DNA of 64,000 bases, taken from assembly GCA_018292915.2 (NCBI GenBank), contig JACVVK020000367.1, positions 577,001 to 641,000 on the forward strand. Reading direction: 5' to 3'. The position numbers and the translations under genes were made by a program. Shown one piece after another: positions 1 to 12,380 of this stretch (the stretch's first letter is position 1; each line of letters begins with the position of its first letter). The DNA comes from Batillaria attramentaria (Eukaryota; Mollusca; Gastropoda; Batillariidae). Below the pieces are notes generated by a model. That model saw only the letters and a program-made list of their open reading frames with translations, was not told where the DNA came from and ran no database searches.

Positions 1-3
1 TCC

Positions 4-42
<39 letters not shown>

Positions 43-92
43 CCCTCTCTGTCTCCCCCCCCCCCCCCCCGCCTCTCTCTCTCTCTCTCTGT
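1..92 (+). repeat. (TCTG)n/(TC)n with C run
   Basis: Mixed simple repeat at the window edge. Confidence 0.95.
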
Positions 93-1604
93 TTTGACTG
101 TGACACTGTCAGTAGACATTTTATTTCTAATCCAAACGCTAACTATATGGAATTTGTAAACAGAAATGATGACACATACTGGACATGCTAAAACCGAAAC
201 ATAATTGATCACTGGACTGGTCCGAGAAAAATTCACTTGGAAAACAATCCTTTACCCAGTACCGCCCCACCCCACCCCCCCTACAAAAAAAAAGGTGTTA
301 CACAACGTATTTCAGGCAGATGCAAAGACTCCCGAGAGTACCGGTCGGGACAAATTATTCATGCGTATTTACATAATATGCAATATTTCATTGGGACATC
401 ATTTTTGTGCGGCATAGCTTTAAAAAACCAAATAAACAAAAATTAAGAGTAGCAAATAACGCATGTACATTTTCCTGTACCGCAAATGTCTGAAGCTGCA
501 TAGTTAGCGTATGTTGCAGACAGATTACAGTGATTACACTAATAGCAAATAACCGGGCCGTACTCGTATAAAAACGTGTCTGAGTAACGAACAATAAATC
601 ACGTACCTGTATAAAAAAAACAAAAAACAAAAAACAAAAAAAAAAAACCAAGCAAATTAGTACTTTACGTTTTCTCACCCGATTTTTAGCTATCAGATGG
701 ATGTGTATATTGAAACATCCGCTTTCGTGTGTATGTACAGATAAACATGTATGTCCATGGAAATACAGGTGCCACCTTGAGCAAACATTCCCCATATCAT
801 TCGTTTGGGCGGTTCTAATGCAGCGCTTCAAGTCATACATATTATGTTTTGGAGATATACAGTGTTTGCGTATCAGATATACACTTCCTCCTTCATGGAG
901 AAGCTGTCTTCATTTACTGATTGGGCGCATCTTTTCTTTCATCTTCTTTCTTTCCTTTCTTGTATTCCTGTTCTACCTCCGTAAGGCCCATGACAGCTAC
1001 TGTATATTTAAACAGCACAGTGCCCGGGAGGGGGGAGTCTGAGTTACATGTACATGCATAGAAAACAAAATGCGCTTAATTAAAGAGTATGGCAGAATAG
1101 CCAGTTCAAGCATAAAACTAATTCAAAACAAAAACAGTAACAATTTAAAACGAAGCACCCAAACCAAGAAACGGGGGGGGGGGGGGGGGGCTTGTTCAAA
1201 TACAACATAACAAAATAAGTAGGAGAGAAATTCACTCTAATTTGACATTAAAGCAAGCCCGACGTAAGTACACGCTGCCTCCCATGCCTGTTGTCTTCAT
1301 TGGCAACTAAGAAATTTTCCTTCCTACATCTCTGTCTGTCCCTCACCAGCCCATTCGCCTGTCTCTTTCCCTTTGAAACCTCCCGAATTTAGCCGCTCTG
1401 TCCTTCCTCTCATCTCTCAGCTGATTTCTAAGTTCGGCCCTTTCATCTACATTGTATATTTCTTCTTGTTAACCCCTCACTCACGGCTGCAATACCAGTG
1501 GTTAGGAATAAGTGATGATGAGCATATGCTGCGAACTGGTTTATTGCGCCTAGGAGATGATAATTTGCAATATTTGCTGTATATGCGCTTAGTATATATC
1601 TTTG
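93..1604. other. No gene seen
   Basis: AT-rich DNA with poly-A and poly-G runs. CAGTGTTTGCGTATCAGATATAC at 860 resembles 11440-11470, a short shared repeat. Confidence 0.5.
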
Positions 1605-2107
1605 TTTTACCCAGATGTAATTGCTATTTGCTTTCCACACTTTTTTGTAACCGGGAGTTCGAGAAATTAGCATGAAGGTGCAGCGTCCCCTGCATGTCCT
1701 AGGTTTATATTGCCCCGTAGATCGGTTTCCATCAGCTGCCCAACGGTACATTTTTGTTTTTGTTTTTTTTCATGTACTGCAGACACACTTGGCTGCGAAT
1801 TGGTCTGTGTGGCTTGCGCGGCGTTAAGCCTCAAAAACGCACTCACTCACTCACTCACGGCGGGGAGGTTCCGTGTTGGAGCGGTCTTTCTCCAACTGCA
1901 TCCCAGGCATGTTGTCTTCACTGGCAACTAAGGAATTTTTCTGTCTTTCTCGGTCTATGCCTCAACAGCCCATTATTTTGCCCCGTAGACCAATTTGCAT
2001 CCTTTGTCCAATGTTGCATTTTTTTTTCATGAAGTGCAGGAACACTGAGCCGCGAATTAGTCTCTGTGGCTTGAGCGGCTTAAAGCCCTAAAATCACACT
2101 CACTCAC
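1605..2107 (+). repeat. Two head-to-tail copies of an interspersed repeat ending in (ACTC)n
   Basis: Unit 1 (1605-1857) and unit 2 (1861-2107) share GCCCCGTAGA, a TCATG-poly-T block, GCCGCGAATTAGTCTSTGTG-type sequence, GGCTTAAAGCC and the (ACTC)n end. A partial unit (GCAACTAAGAAATTTTCC) lies at 1275-1360. The strongest match elsewhere is 10767-11012. Confidence 0.7.
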
Positions 2108-2126
2108 TGAAGTGAAAAGGAAATAT

Positions 2127-2132
2127 TTTAAT
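2127..2132 (-). promoter_or_regulatory. Possible polyadenylation signal of gene A (ATTAAA)
   Basis: ATTAAA on the minus strand lies about 80 bases past the gene A stop. A single hexamer in AT-rich DNA is weak evidence. Confidence 0.25.
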
Positions 2133-2146
2133 AGTTTTTTGGGGGG

Positions 2147-2177
<31 letters not shown>

Positions 2178-2214
2178 GGGGTGAGGCTGTGTGGCAGTGT
2201 CCAGACTGCTTGTC

Positions 2215-4865
2215 TTATTTATCCGATTCGGCTAATCTCCAAACGAACCATGCTTCTCTGTTCAATCGACATTTGTAGACCATGACCAGCTGCACTGTAT
2301 ATAATATGATGGAATAGGTGGGTACGTACACAAGTAAACTGGAAACCAAGATCGTTTGTAGTGAGCTTGCAAATGAAGACAGGAAACTGACAGAAATTAC
2401 AATGATAACTAGAACTGGAAATGATATCACAAAAATCAGCCATAACACATGTAACAGATAGTAGAGACAACGAGAGTAGTACCGTACGTTTCTGTGAAGG
2501 AAAATCATCTCGACGATTTCCAAGTTTTCAGTGTTTAAATTTAATTCACTTGCACTTTGAGCTTCACAATTTTCAGCTGCAGTTTTTATATCTGAATGCA
2601 AAGTAGAGTTGGCGGCTTCCAAATCATTTTCAGTCGATTCAGAAAAAGGATTTGTATATTGACTGGAACGCTTGCAAACTACCGAGCAACACTTTCTGGA
2701 GATCCACTCGCCTAACACGAACAAGCCAGGAAGGACCATTATTAACAAAGCCAGAACAAGTCCCACGATTTGAATCACATCGAAAACCTGAAGTAGAAAG
2801 GAGGGGAGACGTGGTTGTAGGTACTGAATACCAAGTGAAAGTAAAGATAGCATAGGCGGGAAACCACAGAGCAATGAAACTGTACGGATTCGTCGTTCAT
2901 ATCGTGTAGAGGATTTAGTCTTGACTTCTGGTATTGGGATCGCTGTCTGACTGCGACTGTCTGCGGAACCCTCAAGCAGATGCTCGGCTGTTGTGTGTGG
3001 TGACGTCTCAGTCACGTTTTGTTGCTTCAGACTGCCTGGTAATTGTCGAGCCTTAGGTTGGTCAGTTGTTGCTGACTCCAACGCACCGTCCATGTCAATG
3101 TCAGACATTGATGTTTCGGAGTCAGTACTAGTACGTCGTGTGGAATTCGGACTGTAGCTGGACGCGTCTACATTGGTATCACTGCTGTCAGAGCTTTGCG
3201 GATTGGTTTCTTCGTCTAGCCTCGGAACCTTCAATGAAAATGAGACAGAGAGCGTTGGTGGTGTTTAAAGTCCCAACAAATAATTCGTAGATTTGTACCT
3301 CTTGGTCACTGGTTGATTTTGCCGAGGGTGGTATGATCGACTGCTCACAAGTGCACGGAAATCCTGCTGTCATGATATCCGCAAAGTTGCCCGGTACGGT
3401 GATATGGTAACGTTCCAGAATGGCCCGCGTCTCATTCAGTAGCTGTTCAGTGAAGCATGGATGTTGTTTGGTAAAAGCGTCGAAGATGATTTCCCACCTG
3501 TCTGCATCATTTCTCTTGCGTGTGCAGATCTCCCTATGAGAGAAACGACTGACATTAACACATTTTCTACTGCGTAAAGTAAAAAACTAAGACTAAAACA
3601 TCAGTATGGTGAATTGTTACATGGGCACAAAAAAAAAAAAAAAAAAGCTGGCGCATGGTAGCAGCTTCCTATCCGAGTTTATATTTCCCATTTGGCCCAT
3701 CTTCTTCTGTTGTACACAGCATCACACACATAGGATCGAACCATAATAAAGCATATACTGATATCACACCAATGACCCAGCAAGCACATCATTTACTGCC
3801 TTACTTGTACTTGTCAGGGGGCAGGCAGTACAACTGATAAAGCACATCAGCTATTGTCTCCAATCCAACATGACCGTCCAGCACATCATGGCGTAGGCAT
3901 GTTTCTTTCTGATCAAAGTCTGCAGTTGCTGCTGTCAACAGGTCGTGCTGGTCTGCTCTGACGAAAAATCTCTCTGGTATGATTTCTTTGCAGTCAGCGC
4001 ACAGTTGGGGTGCCACCTGGTTTAAAAAAGGCCAAAGTAGAATACGTGCGTTTCTTGGGTTGTTTTTTTTTCGAGTTTGGTTGGTTGGTTTTGCTTTTTT
4101 GTATGTTTTTTTTAAAAGTTGTTTTCTAGTTGTTATTTTTGAATGTTCCTTGTAGATTGTTTCATATTCGGTTGCAAACCACATACCGAAACATTAAAGG
4201 CGCGCAGTGGAAGCCGTGAGAGTATGCAGAAGAGTTTCCGAGCCGTGTCTTTCGGTGACTCAAGATGCTTTCCTGACACTAGTGACTCATAATCTGTGTC
4301 AGTCAGAGCCCCTTCCGAGTACAGGCCTTCCAGGAGGCCGGAGTTGTCGTTGTAGACTACAAGAAATGCCGGCAGGATGGCACGCCAGAAGGCACCCAAC
4401 TCTTGATTTGTTCCTGTGCAGGTGTGAAATACTGTGTAACTTGTGCACACGTATGCATTTTAAGGTTTGGTGAAATATGAGAATGTTTGAACTTCACAGA
4501 CTGCTGCGTGTACACAGAACGGGACTATATCAAAAGAAAAATACTGTGAAACCTGCAGTGTAATTCACAACGTATATCGGTTACATTTCCGCAACTCTTA
4601 CGCAAATCAACGACACTTCGTTTTTACAAATCGCTGGTGTCATAAAGTTGTTGGACCCCCATAGTGTTTCTCACATCTTAAGGTGTTTTGATCCATATTG
4701 CTATTGTCTGTTATTTAATTGGGATGGGGGGGGGGGGGGGGGGGAGTCGTTGATTATACCAAACCGGAAGTATTGTTGTTTGCCAAACATTTCGCTTCTC
4801 TAGCCAAGCGAATGTATACATATATACATATACTACAGAAACTTACTAATGCAGATAATATCCAT
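2215..4865 (-). CDS. Gene A: CARD-like, four-helix membrane protein (568 aa model, 5 coding exons)
   Basis: Exons on the minus strand: 4847-4865 (tentative start), 4187-4413, 3805-4016, 3299-3533, 2215-3228. Every junction has a GT donor and AG acceptor, and the frame stays open to the stop at 2215. Exon 2 begins TNQELGAFWRAILP and has the CARD-like run LYSEGALTDTDYESLV then DTARKLFCILSRLP, resembling CARD helices 2-4. Exon 3 has IIPERFFVR and CLRH; exon 4 has NFADIMTAGFPCTC. The last exon starts with ~110 Ser/Thr/Asp-rich residues, followed by four hydrophobic segments at about residues 347-368, 374-404, 486-514 and 523-548. A Cys/Arg cluster (RKCCSVVCKR) follows the second. Gene B, 10 kb upstream, has the same exons and phases. 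I infer a cytosolic death-fold module tethered to a membrane. Partners are unknown. The protein is not a family I can name; the CARD call rests on pattern only. Confidence 0.66.
4847..4865 (-). CDS. Tentative start exon of gene A (6 codons plus 1 base)
   Basis: ATG at 4865-4863 in a strong Kozak setting (ACCATGG) reads MDIICI. It then reaches A|GTAAGT, a consensus donor, in phase 1. Joined to the acceptor at 4413 it gives an Arg codon, and gene B's first exon likewise makes Arg at this junction. The exon is very short, so chance is a real risk. Confidence 0.42.
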
Positions 4866-5810
4866 GGTCTCGGACGCGGCCTTTGGAACTCTCGGTTCTT
4901 GGATAAACACCGAGACACCTGTTGAGCATTCAATCCCATTATTACAGCTGGTCATGTAAGCTATTCTTTTGTATTTAATAATTGCCGAATCAGGCCATTA
5001 CGTGAATGGTCGAATTAAAGCTATAGTTGTTGTTGTTGTTGTTTTGTTGATTTTTTTTTTTTTTTTTTGAAAGAGAAGTATTTGTCACGCTTATACAAGA
5101 CAGTAGACGCAGTCACGCATGACAGAAACCGGCATTGTTTTGAAGATCGGAATAACCATGGATTTTCTCGAAACTTCGGTGGCCTGTGTGTTGCGCATCA
5201 TAGAGCAGGTGATTTTTCACCGGACTGAGTTTGAGCTAGCTAGTGAACTGGGTTACTGAGCGCTGAAATGAGTTAATGTGGCGATTGTTGCAAATGCAGG
5301 GATGCTCAGGGGAAAATCGTCCTGTGCACATTCTGAGCCTGGCGGGAGTCAAACGGCAAACACGATGATTGCATTGCAGTTGAAAAACATTTGACATAGT
5401 TTCTTGTTCATCAACCCGATGTTATTGACACCACAAGCTGAACACTACACGCTGACGGGTCTGGGTACATTATTTTCTACGCTTGACTGCTTTCTTTCTT
5501 CAAGCTCCCTCTCTGGTGACCGCACGGTAAGTCGACCTGAAGCTCATGTTTCGTGAGTGCCGTGTTCTTATTTCCGTTTCGAAACTTCTAATTTGGGTGC
5601 TGATGGTTGTAACAAGGAGACAGCCCCGATGGCCCCGAGGATTGCTCACGCCAGGCCCTTACGCTTACTACATGTTTTTTTCAGCAACCCTATGTGCCAG
5701 CATGTCTGTTGTATGAGACATAACGTGGTTAGCCGTAGTCTGTCTGCGCCTACGGACAATCCGTACTTCGGCACTTGTCAATTTTGACTGCCGACTTTGT
5801 TTGTCTCCAC
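4866..5810. other. No gene seen; region upstream of gene A
   Basis: It would hold gene A's promoter. Only poly-T and short (TTG)n are visible. Confidence 0.45.
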
Positions 5811-6184
5811 TAAAGCCCCTTTTCCATGACCGACGTACGTCGCCCGACAATCGGTCAACTTCGCGTCCCAACTGAAAATCGTCCATGGAAAAGGAGTTGG
5901 CAGACATCGGCCGACGCGTCGGTGAGAGCAGAGCGGCGCTCTAATCTGGGCGAGTCGGAATGCGACCTTGATCCGGAAACCGGAAACTTTGAAGATGGCG
6001 GCCAGCAGTGTTCAGCCTCAACTTTCGGCGGCTAAAGTCATCGAAATAATCGATTTGATTCACGACCGGCCATACTTATGGGAGCGAGTCGGCGAGCGCG
6101 CGTTTTCCATGGGAGATTTTAGTTGCTCGACTATCGGTCGATGTCTGTCGACGTACGTCGGTCCGGCATGGAAAAGGGGCTTAA
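5811..6184. mobile_element. PIF/Harbinger-type MITE with TAA target duplications
   Basis: Element 5814-6181 starts AGCCCCTTTTCCATG, and its right end is the inverse (CATGGAAAAGGGGCT). The similarity continues for ~90 bases, including CCGACGTACGTCG on both sides. TAA flanks both ends (5811-5813, 6182-6184), the 3-bp target style of PIF/Harbinger. Inside, ATG at 5995 opens MAASSVQPQLSAAKVIEIID and RPYLWE, which recalls the start of the MADF/Myb-like protein of autonomous Harbinger elements. This suggests an internal-deletion derivative. Confidence 0.75.
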
Positions 6185-6199
6185 GACAAGTTTTGGTTG

Positions 6200-6376
6200 G
6201 GCATCAGGTGCTGTATCTTGTTGGTAGAGCGTTGGACTCTCAATGCTCGGGTCGTGAGTTCGAATCCCGACTGGGGCCAGATATTTGTGCTGGCCTTTTC
6301 TCGTTGCCCCGTCTTTGATATCACCCTTACACGGCGGAAAAGGACGTCAAATTCCTAAACACCCACCCACCCACCC
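6200..6376 (+). mobile_element. tRNA-derived SINE (family 1), near full length
   Basis: It has an A-box-like TTGGTAGAGCG, the B box GAGTTCGAATCCC, then the family body GCTGGCCTTTTCTCGTTGCC, TTTGATATCACCC, GGCGGAAAAGGACGTCAAA and a (CCCA)n tail. Confidence 0.8.
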
Positions 6377-6439
6377 GCTGTATCCTGTTTAAATCCGAAT
6401 TTTTACACCATTCCTGCGTGCACAGGACCTAAAGGAGAA

Positions 6440-8108
6440 CCACCCGGCCATGCACAGTTTTAATAATTACGGGATTCTCTCTCTCTCTCTTCTGTCTGTT
6501 GTCTCTAAACCCCTCGAAAAACATATTCATAAATACCTTCTACACTATTTAGAGGAGAAGTCCCTTTTGAATGATTTTCAGTCGGGATTCAGACCGAAGC
6601 ATTCATGCCACACTGCACTGGCTCGTATGATAAACTCGTGGCTTAATGAAATCAACAATAATAACATGTGTGGTGCAGTATTCCTCGATCTGAAACGAGC
6701 CTTTGACCTCATAAACCATCAAATTTTACTTGAAAAGCTTGACTCATATTTCAACTACAATAGCCCAGCTGCTCTTTCCTTTTTTCAGTCATACCTTTCC
6801 AACAGAAAACAGACTGTATATGTAAACGGCACATACTCTTCTGATGGGATGGTGGCATGTGGTGTTCCTCAGGGGTCGGTGTTAGGCCCGTTGTTATTTT
6901 GTATTTTTATAAACGATTTACCCCTGCATATAACCGACTCTAAAGCTACTTGTGATATGTTCGCTGACGATTCTACCATCCATTCATCTGGCACTAGCAT
7001 ATCAAAAATAAACAGTAGTCTACAGCAGAGTCTTCACGATATCTCTCGATGGTGTGACCAGAATAGTATGATAGTCAATCCATCTAAAACAAAAAGCATG
7101 GTACTTACAACACGCCAAAAACACCAGCTCCATCCTTTACATCTTGACCTTTCTTATGACACAGTCAGAATAGAACAGGTTAGTAACCACCGTCTGTTAG
7201 GGGTAACAGTGGAGGACCAGTTTAAATGGCAGCCTCACCTCGATAATGTATGCAAAACTATCTCTCAAAAACTCTTTTCTGTTATCTAAGTTGAAGTCAA
7301 TCATTGACCTGAAGACGCGGAAGCTATTTTTTAATGCATATGTAAAACCACATGTTGATTATTCTTCAACCCTTTGGGATAACTGTGGCGATCTCCATCT
7401 AAAAAAATTGAATTCTTTGTACCGACGCGCTATGAAACTCATCCTCCCTGACACCTCCCTAACCACTGATGAAAAGATCACGGCTTTAGACTGTCTACCA
7501 CTTGATAAACATCTGGCCTTTAATAAATGCACAAAATTATCAATGGCAAAGCGCCCAACTACTTGTCTAAACTGTTTAGACCTTGCGACAGCGGGTACAG
7601 CACTTCGAGGAACAGTCTCTTCGTTACACGCCCCAGGCTAGACTTGTTCAAATCAAGTCTCTCTTACTCAGGAGCACAGTTATGGAATAATCTCCCATCT
7701 CATGTTCAGTCTACTTACTCCTCTCATATCTTTAAAGCTAAAGTTTATCATTACTTTTCTACGAACTAAGTGTTAACTACTTCTCTATTAGTCTTCCTAC
7801 AGCTTTTCCATGCTTTGATTCTGTAGTCCCATTTCATATGTTAACGTTTTACTGCGTAATGTATTACTCTTGCGCTGTATAGTGCAGCTATGTGCTGTAT
7901 GTGTGATACTGTGGGTAATCACATGTATGTCTTATGCTATGTATCTAATGTTATGTATGCCCTGTGTGTGTGTGTGTGTGTGTGTGCGTGTGTGCGTGCG
8001 TGCGTGCGTGCCTGGTCAAGGACAGACAGTTAGAGAGAACTGTGCGTCTATGTTCTCATCCTTGGAAAATAAAGTTTCAGTCAGTCAGTCAGTCAGTCTC
8101 TCTCTCTA
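6440..8108 (+). mobile_element. 5'-truncated CR1/L2-group LINE with microsatellite-bearing 3' UTR
   Basis: A degenerate RT frame is followed by a 3' UTR (7770-8108) holding (GT)n/(GTGC)n. It ends CATCCTTGGAAAATAAAG then TTTCAGTCAG repeats. Further copies of this 3' end occur at 31820-31884 and 53364-53396. The element starts just downstream of a SINE copy and has no endonuclease domain left. Confidence 0.75.
6450..7769 (+). pseudogene. Broken LINE reverse transcriptase (CR1/L2 group)
   Basis: Residues of RT are clear: NDFQSGFRPKHSCHTAL, FLDLKRAFDLINH (motif A), GVPQGSVLGPLLFCIFINDLP (B) and MFADDSTIHSSG (C). The thumb region continues as SKLKSIIDLKTRKLFFNAYV and LNSLYRRAMKLILPD. The frame changes near 7270 (first frame closes at 7289, the next is entered at 7246) and again near 7530-7640, where NGKAPNYLSKLFRP continues in a third frame to a stop at 7769. 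The start is disrupted: the NYRPISLLSVVSK-type motif is scrambled around a CT repeat at 6477-6488. It is non-functional. Confidence 0.85.
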
Positions 8109-9271
<1,163 letters not shown>

Positions 9272-9672
9272 CGCACAATCACATGTATTATTTGTACACA
9301 TATACATTGTACAGAGAACATTATCCATCTTGATACGCACATGCACGCGTACAAACACAAATGCACACAATCGCTCGGGCAACGCCTTCCAAAACAAAAA
9401 ATTAATGCCCAAACAAGTAACAAGCCATCGAAAATGTAGCAGTCGCCTAAGAGAATGTGCAAAACAACTTGCTCCTCAAATGACAAACATTACTACGAGT
9501 TAACCGTAAGTAATTGTGTTTTGCATAAATTCAAGATTGTGAGCAGCAGCCTTCGACAGGACGATACAAGGTATACAGACTCACCTGAATATGGCTTCAC
9601 CACAATAGTCCCCAGACGCTGATCCCCTCGACTTTATATTACATGTACCTCGGCCGCTTTTCCTTCACGCTT

Positions 9673-10027
9673 AATAGACGACTCCACTCGGCACGCCCCT
9701 AGGCCAAAGCCCCGCCCCTTACTCTGCCGTGTATTATCAAAATGCACCACGTCCGTGACGTCATTGTATGGGGAAATGGGATGATTTCAAGATGAAAGAC
9801 ATTGACGTAATGGTCTTTTCCCTCAAATGACGTCAACAGACTTACTGCTTTCTTACCACGTTTCAGTCATATGATCATATCAAACTACACGTGCTTCCTT
9901 CTTTGTAGTGTCTGGCAGCAAGGTTTTCCAGACCATGTAATGTGTTGTGCTCATTATGCCACGGGATGCGAATGGCTGAATTCTGGGGGCGCGACCCTTT
10001 TGAATGACACGAGTGGAGTCGTCCATT
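9673..10027 (+). mobile_element. TIR MITE, copy 1 (family shared with 37747-38084)
   Basis: It begins AATAGACGACTCCACTCG and ends CGAGTGGAGTCGTCCATT (inverted ends). Nearly its whole length matches the reverse complement of 37747-38084. It carries TGACGTCA-like sites near 9757, 9804 and 9828. The target duplication is not clear. Confidence 0.7.
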
Positions 10028-10247
10028 GCAATTGCTGCATTCGGGTGTCGTCTGACTAGACTTTTAACTGCGCATGAAAAGACCTCGTGACTTCAGCGGG
10101 CACGCGGATGAAATAGCGCAAGGAAAAATGTGTGGAATGTCAGTGTCTGATACGTGCTGCTGTGCCTGGCTTGTTCAAGTTTAAGGTTCGAGAGTAAAAG
10201 ATCAAGTGTCCTGAGTTTTGCGCTTTGCCGTGGCTGTATTTTTAGAG

Positions 10248-10312
<65 letters not shown>
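10248..10312 (+). repeat. (GC)n(GT)n microsatellite
   Basis: GCGC block leading into GT. Confidence 0.95.
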
Positions 10313-10313
<1 letters not shown>

Positions 10314-10754
10314 CTTTTGCCAACCGAACAAAGAAATGGATCAAATGTTCTCTGGCTGTTGAGACACACACTGAAACACCTGTGAAAACGTGCCTGCTTT
10401 ATTACATGTACACCTTTTATGAGGTGCGGATTATGTACAGCTAAAATGGCCAGTTTAAATTCACAAACAAGGAACACACACACACACACACACACACATT
10501 TCTATGTTGAGCGATACAATGTGGAAAATACGTTAATTTGTACATGTTCGTAATTAAAAAGACAATAATTATCTGCCTTATGCTCGACACTTGACCCCCC
10601 CCCCCCCCACACACACACACACATACACACCGGCTACATATATTTCTATGTTGAGCGATACAATGTGGAAAATACATTTACAGCGTTTTCTGCGTTCCTG
10701 AAACCCCCATAAAAGCCTAGGGCAGCCTGATTTCACAGTTCAGTTTCCGTTTTC

Positions 10755-11024
10755 ACATTGAGCGAGTGAGTGAGTGAGTGAGTTTTTTAGGGCTTAAAGC
10801 CGCGCAAGCCACAAAGACTAATTCGCGGCTGAGTATGCCTGCACTACATGAAAAAAACAAAAATGTAACGTTGGACAAAGGATGCAAACTGGTCTACGGG
10901 GCAATATAAACCTAGGACATGCAGGAGACGCTGCACCTTCATGCTAATTTCTCGAACTCCCGGTTACAAAAAAGCGTAGAAAACAAATGACAATTGCAAC
11001 TAGGTAAAACAGACATTGAGCGAG
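10755..11024 (-). mobile_element. (ACTC)n-tailed element with 12-bp target duplication
   Basis: The body 10767-11012 is the reverse complement of 1605-1857. ACATTGAGCGAG flanks it at 10755-10766 and 11013-11024. A tail of simple repeats plus target duplication indicates retroposition. Confidence 0.75.
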
Positions 11025-11029
11025 AAAGA

Positions 11030-11143
11030 ATCCCGGATTGGGTCACATATTTGTACTGGCCTTTTTCTCGTTGCCCTGTCTTTGATATCACCCGTACGCG
11101 GTGGAAAAGGACGTTAAACTCCTAAACATCCACCCACCCACCC
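11030..11143 (+). mobile_element. SINE family 1, 5'-truncated, 14-bp target duplication
   Basis: It starts in the B-box region (AATCCCGG) and keeps the full body and tail. TTGAGCGAGAAAGA occurs at 11016-11029 and 11144-11157, showing target-primed insertion. Confidence 0.85.
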
Positions 11144-11569
11144 TTGAGCGAGAAAGATAGCAGTGGCAGGTCTTCTCGTGCAGCACCCAACACCCGCTAG
11201 ACGCTGTACCGATGTGTCTCGTTCACTGAACAAAAATCTGACCAATGAAGTCACCTCAAACTCAAGCTCTGGTTTGTAGTTTGTAAGGGTCTCCGAAGCG
11301 CTGAAAACTCTGCAAATGTGACAGACTTACCAGCATTATGCACAGTCGCAGGAGTCGCAGTCTTATGTATTAAAAAAAAACACCCCCAAAGTTTGCTGTT
11401 TTTTGTTGAGATTGCCGACCTCTAACATTTGGCGACATACAGTATTTGCAATCAGACATACGCTTTCCCCCTTCGTGGAGAAGCGGTGTTTGTTTACTTA
11501 GCGGGCGCCTCTTTTTCGTCTTCTTTCTTTCTTTCGCTTCCATCCGTCTTACGGTTCAGATACTACATA

Positions 11570-11671
11570 TTTATAATAATAATAATAATAATAATAATAA
11601 ATTGCTTTTATATAGCGCAGTATCCCAGCAGATGCTGGCTCAGAGCGCTCTACAATTACACACACGCACAG

Positions 11672-11750
<79 letters not shown>

Positions 11751-12115
11751 ACTTTCAGAAAATACAGCTGGGATCTTGGTAAAATAAGCTGGGGGGGGGG
11801 GGGTAGTATTTACAGATGGAAGGAGTTGCGCAGGCAACAAAGACCATTTCGCAGCTAATTAACTAAGAGGGAGAGAAGGCTGACTGGAAGAAGTGGGTTT
11901 TTAGTTTGTTTTTAAAAACTGTGAAAGATGGAGACTGACGGACATGTAGAGGAAGTGAATTCCAAACTCTCCGGCGGGACCTGGTACTGAAAGGACCTCC
12001 TGCCAAATGTAAGTTTCACACGGGGGATGGTGAGAAGTTTTTCTGAACTGGACCGGAGAGTTCTTGGTGGGTCGTAAGCGCTGAGTAAATTTTACAGAGT
12101 AAAATTCCGCCAAAG
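11570..12115 (+). repeat. Uncharacterised interspersed repeat starting (AAT)n TTTATATAGCGC
   Basis: After (AAT)n comes TTTATATAGCGCAGTATCCC and CAGAGCGCTCTACAATTA, a head seen in many aquatic-animal genomes. It is split by (CA)n (11661-11749), then continues AGTGGGTTTTTAGTTTG to AGTAAAATTCCGCCAAAGC. No open frame of note. Confidence 0.45.
11661..11749 (+). repeat. (CA)n microsatellite
   Basis: Pure CA inside the 11570-12115 repeat. Confidence 0.96.
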
Positions 12116-12380
12116 CATGAAACTAGAAGACGAAAACGTCTTCTGCAATACGCACAGTTCAAAGTTGCATCAGTAACTCCTCTTCGGTTTAGTTTTCATA
12201 GATCGGTGTTATGAGATAAGGGAAATCCCTACGCAAAGTAAGGGTCGCGCGACTACAACTGCCAGGACTCGTATCGTTGTGATACGTCATGTAACAGTTG
12301 GCAGATGGCTGCAACGCACCAAAGGGTGGTATATGTATATACACCGTAAAGCCATACAACCAAGAGCAATGTGTGAGTCA

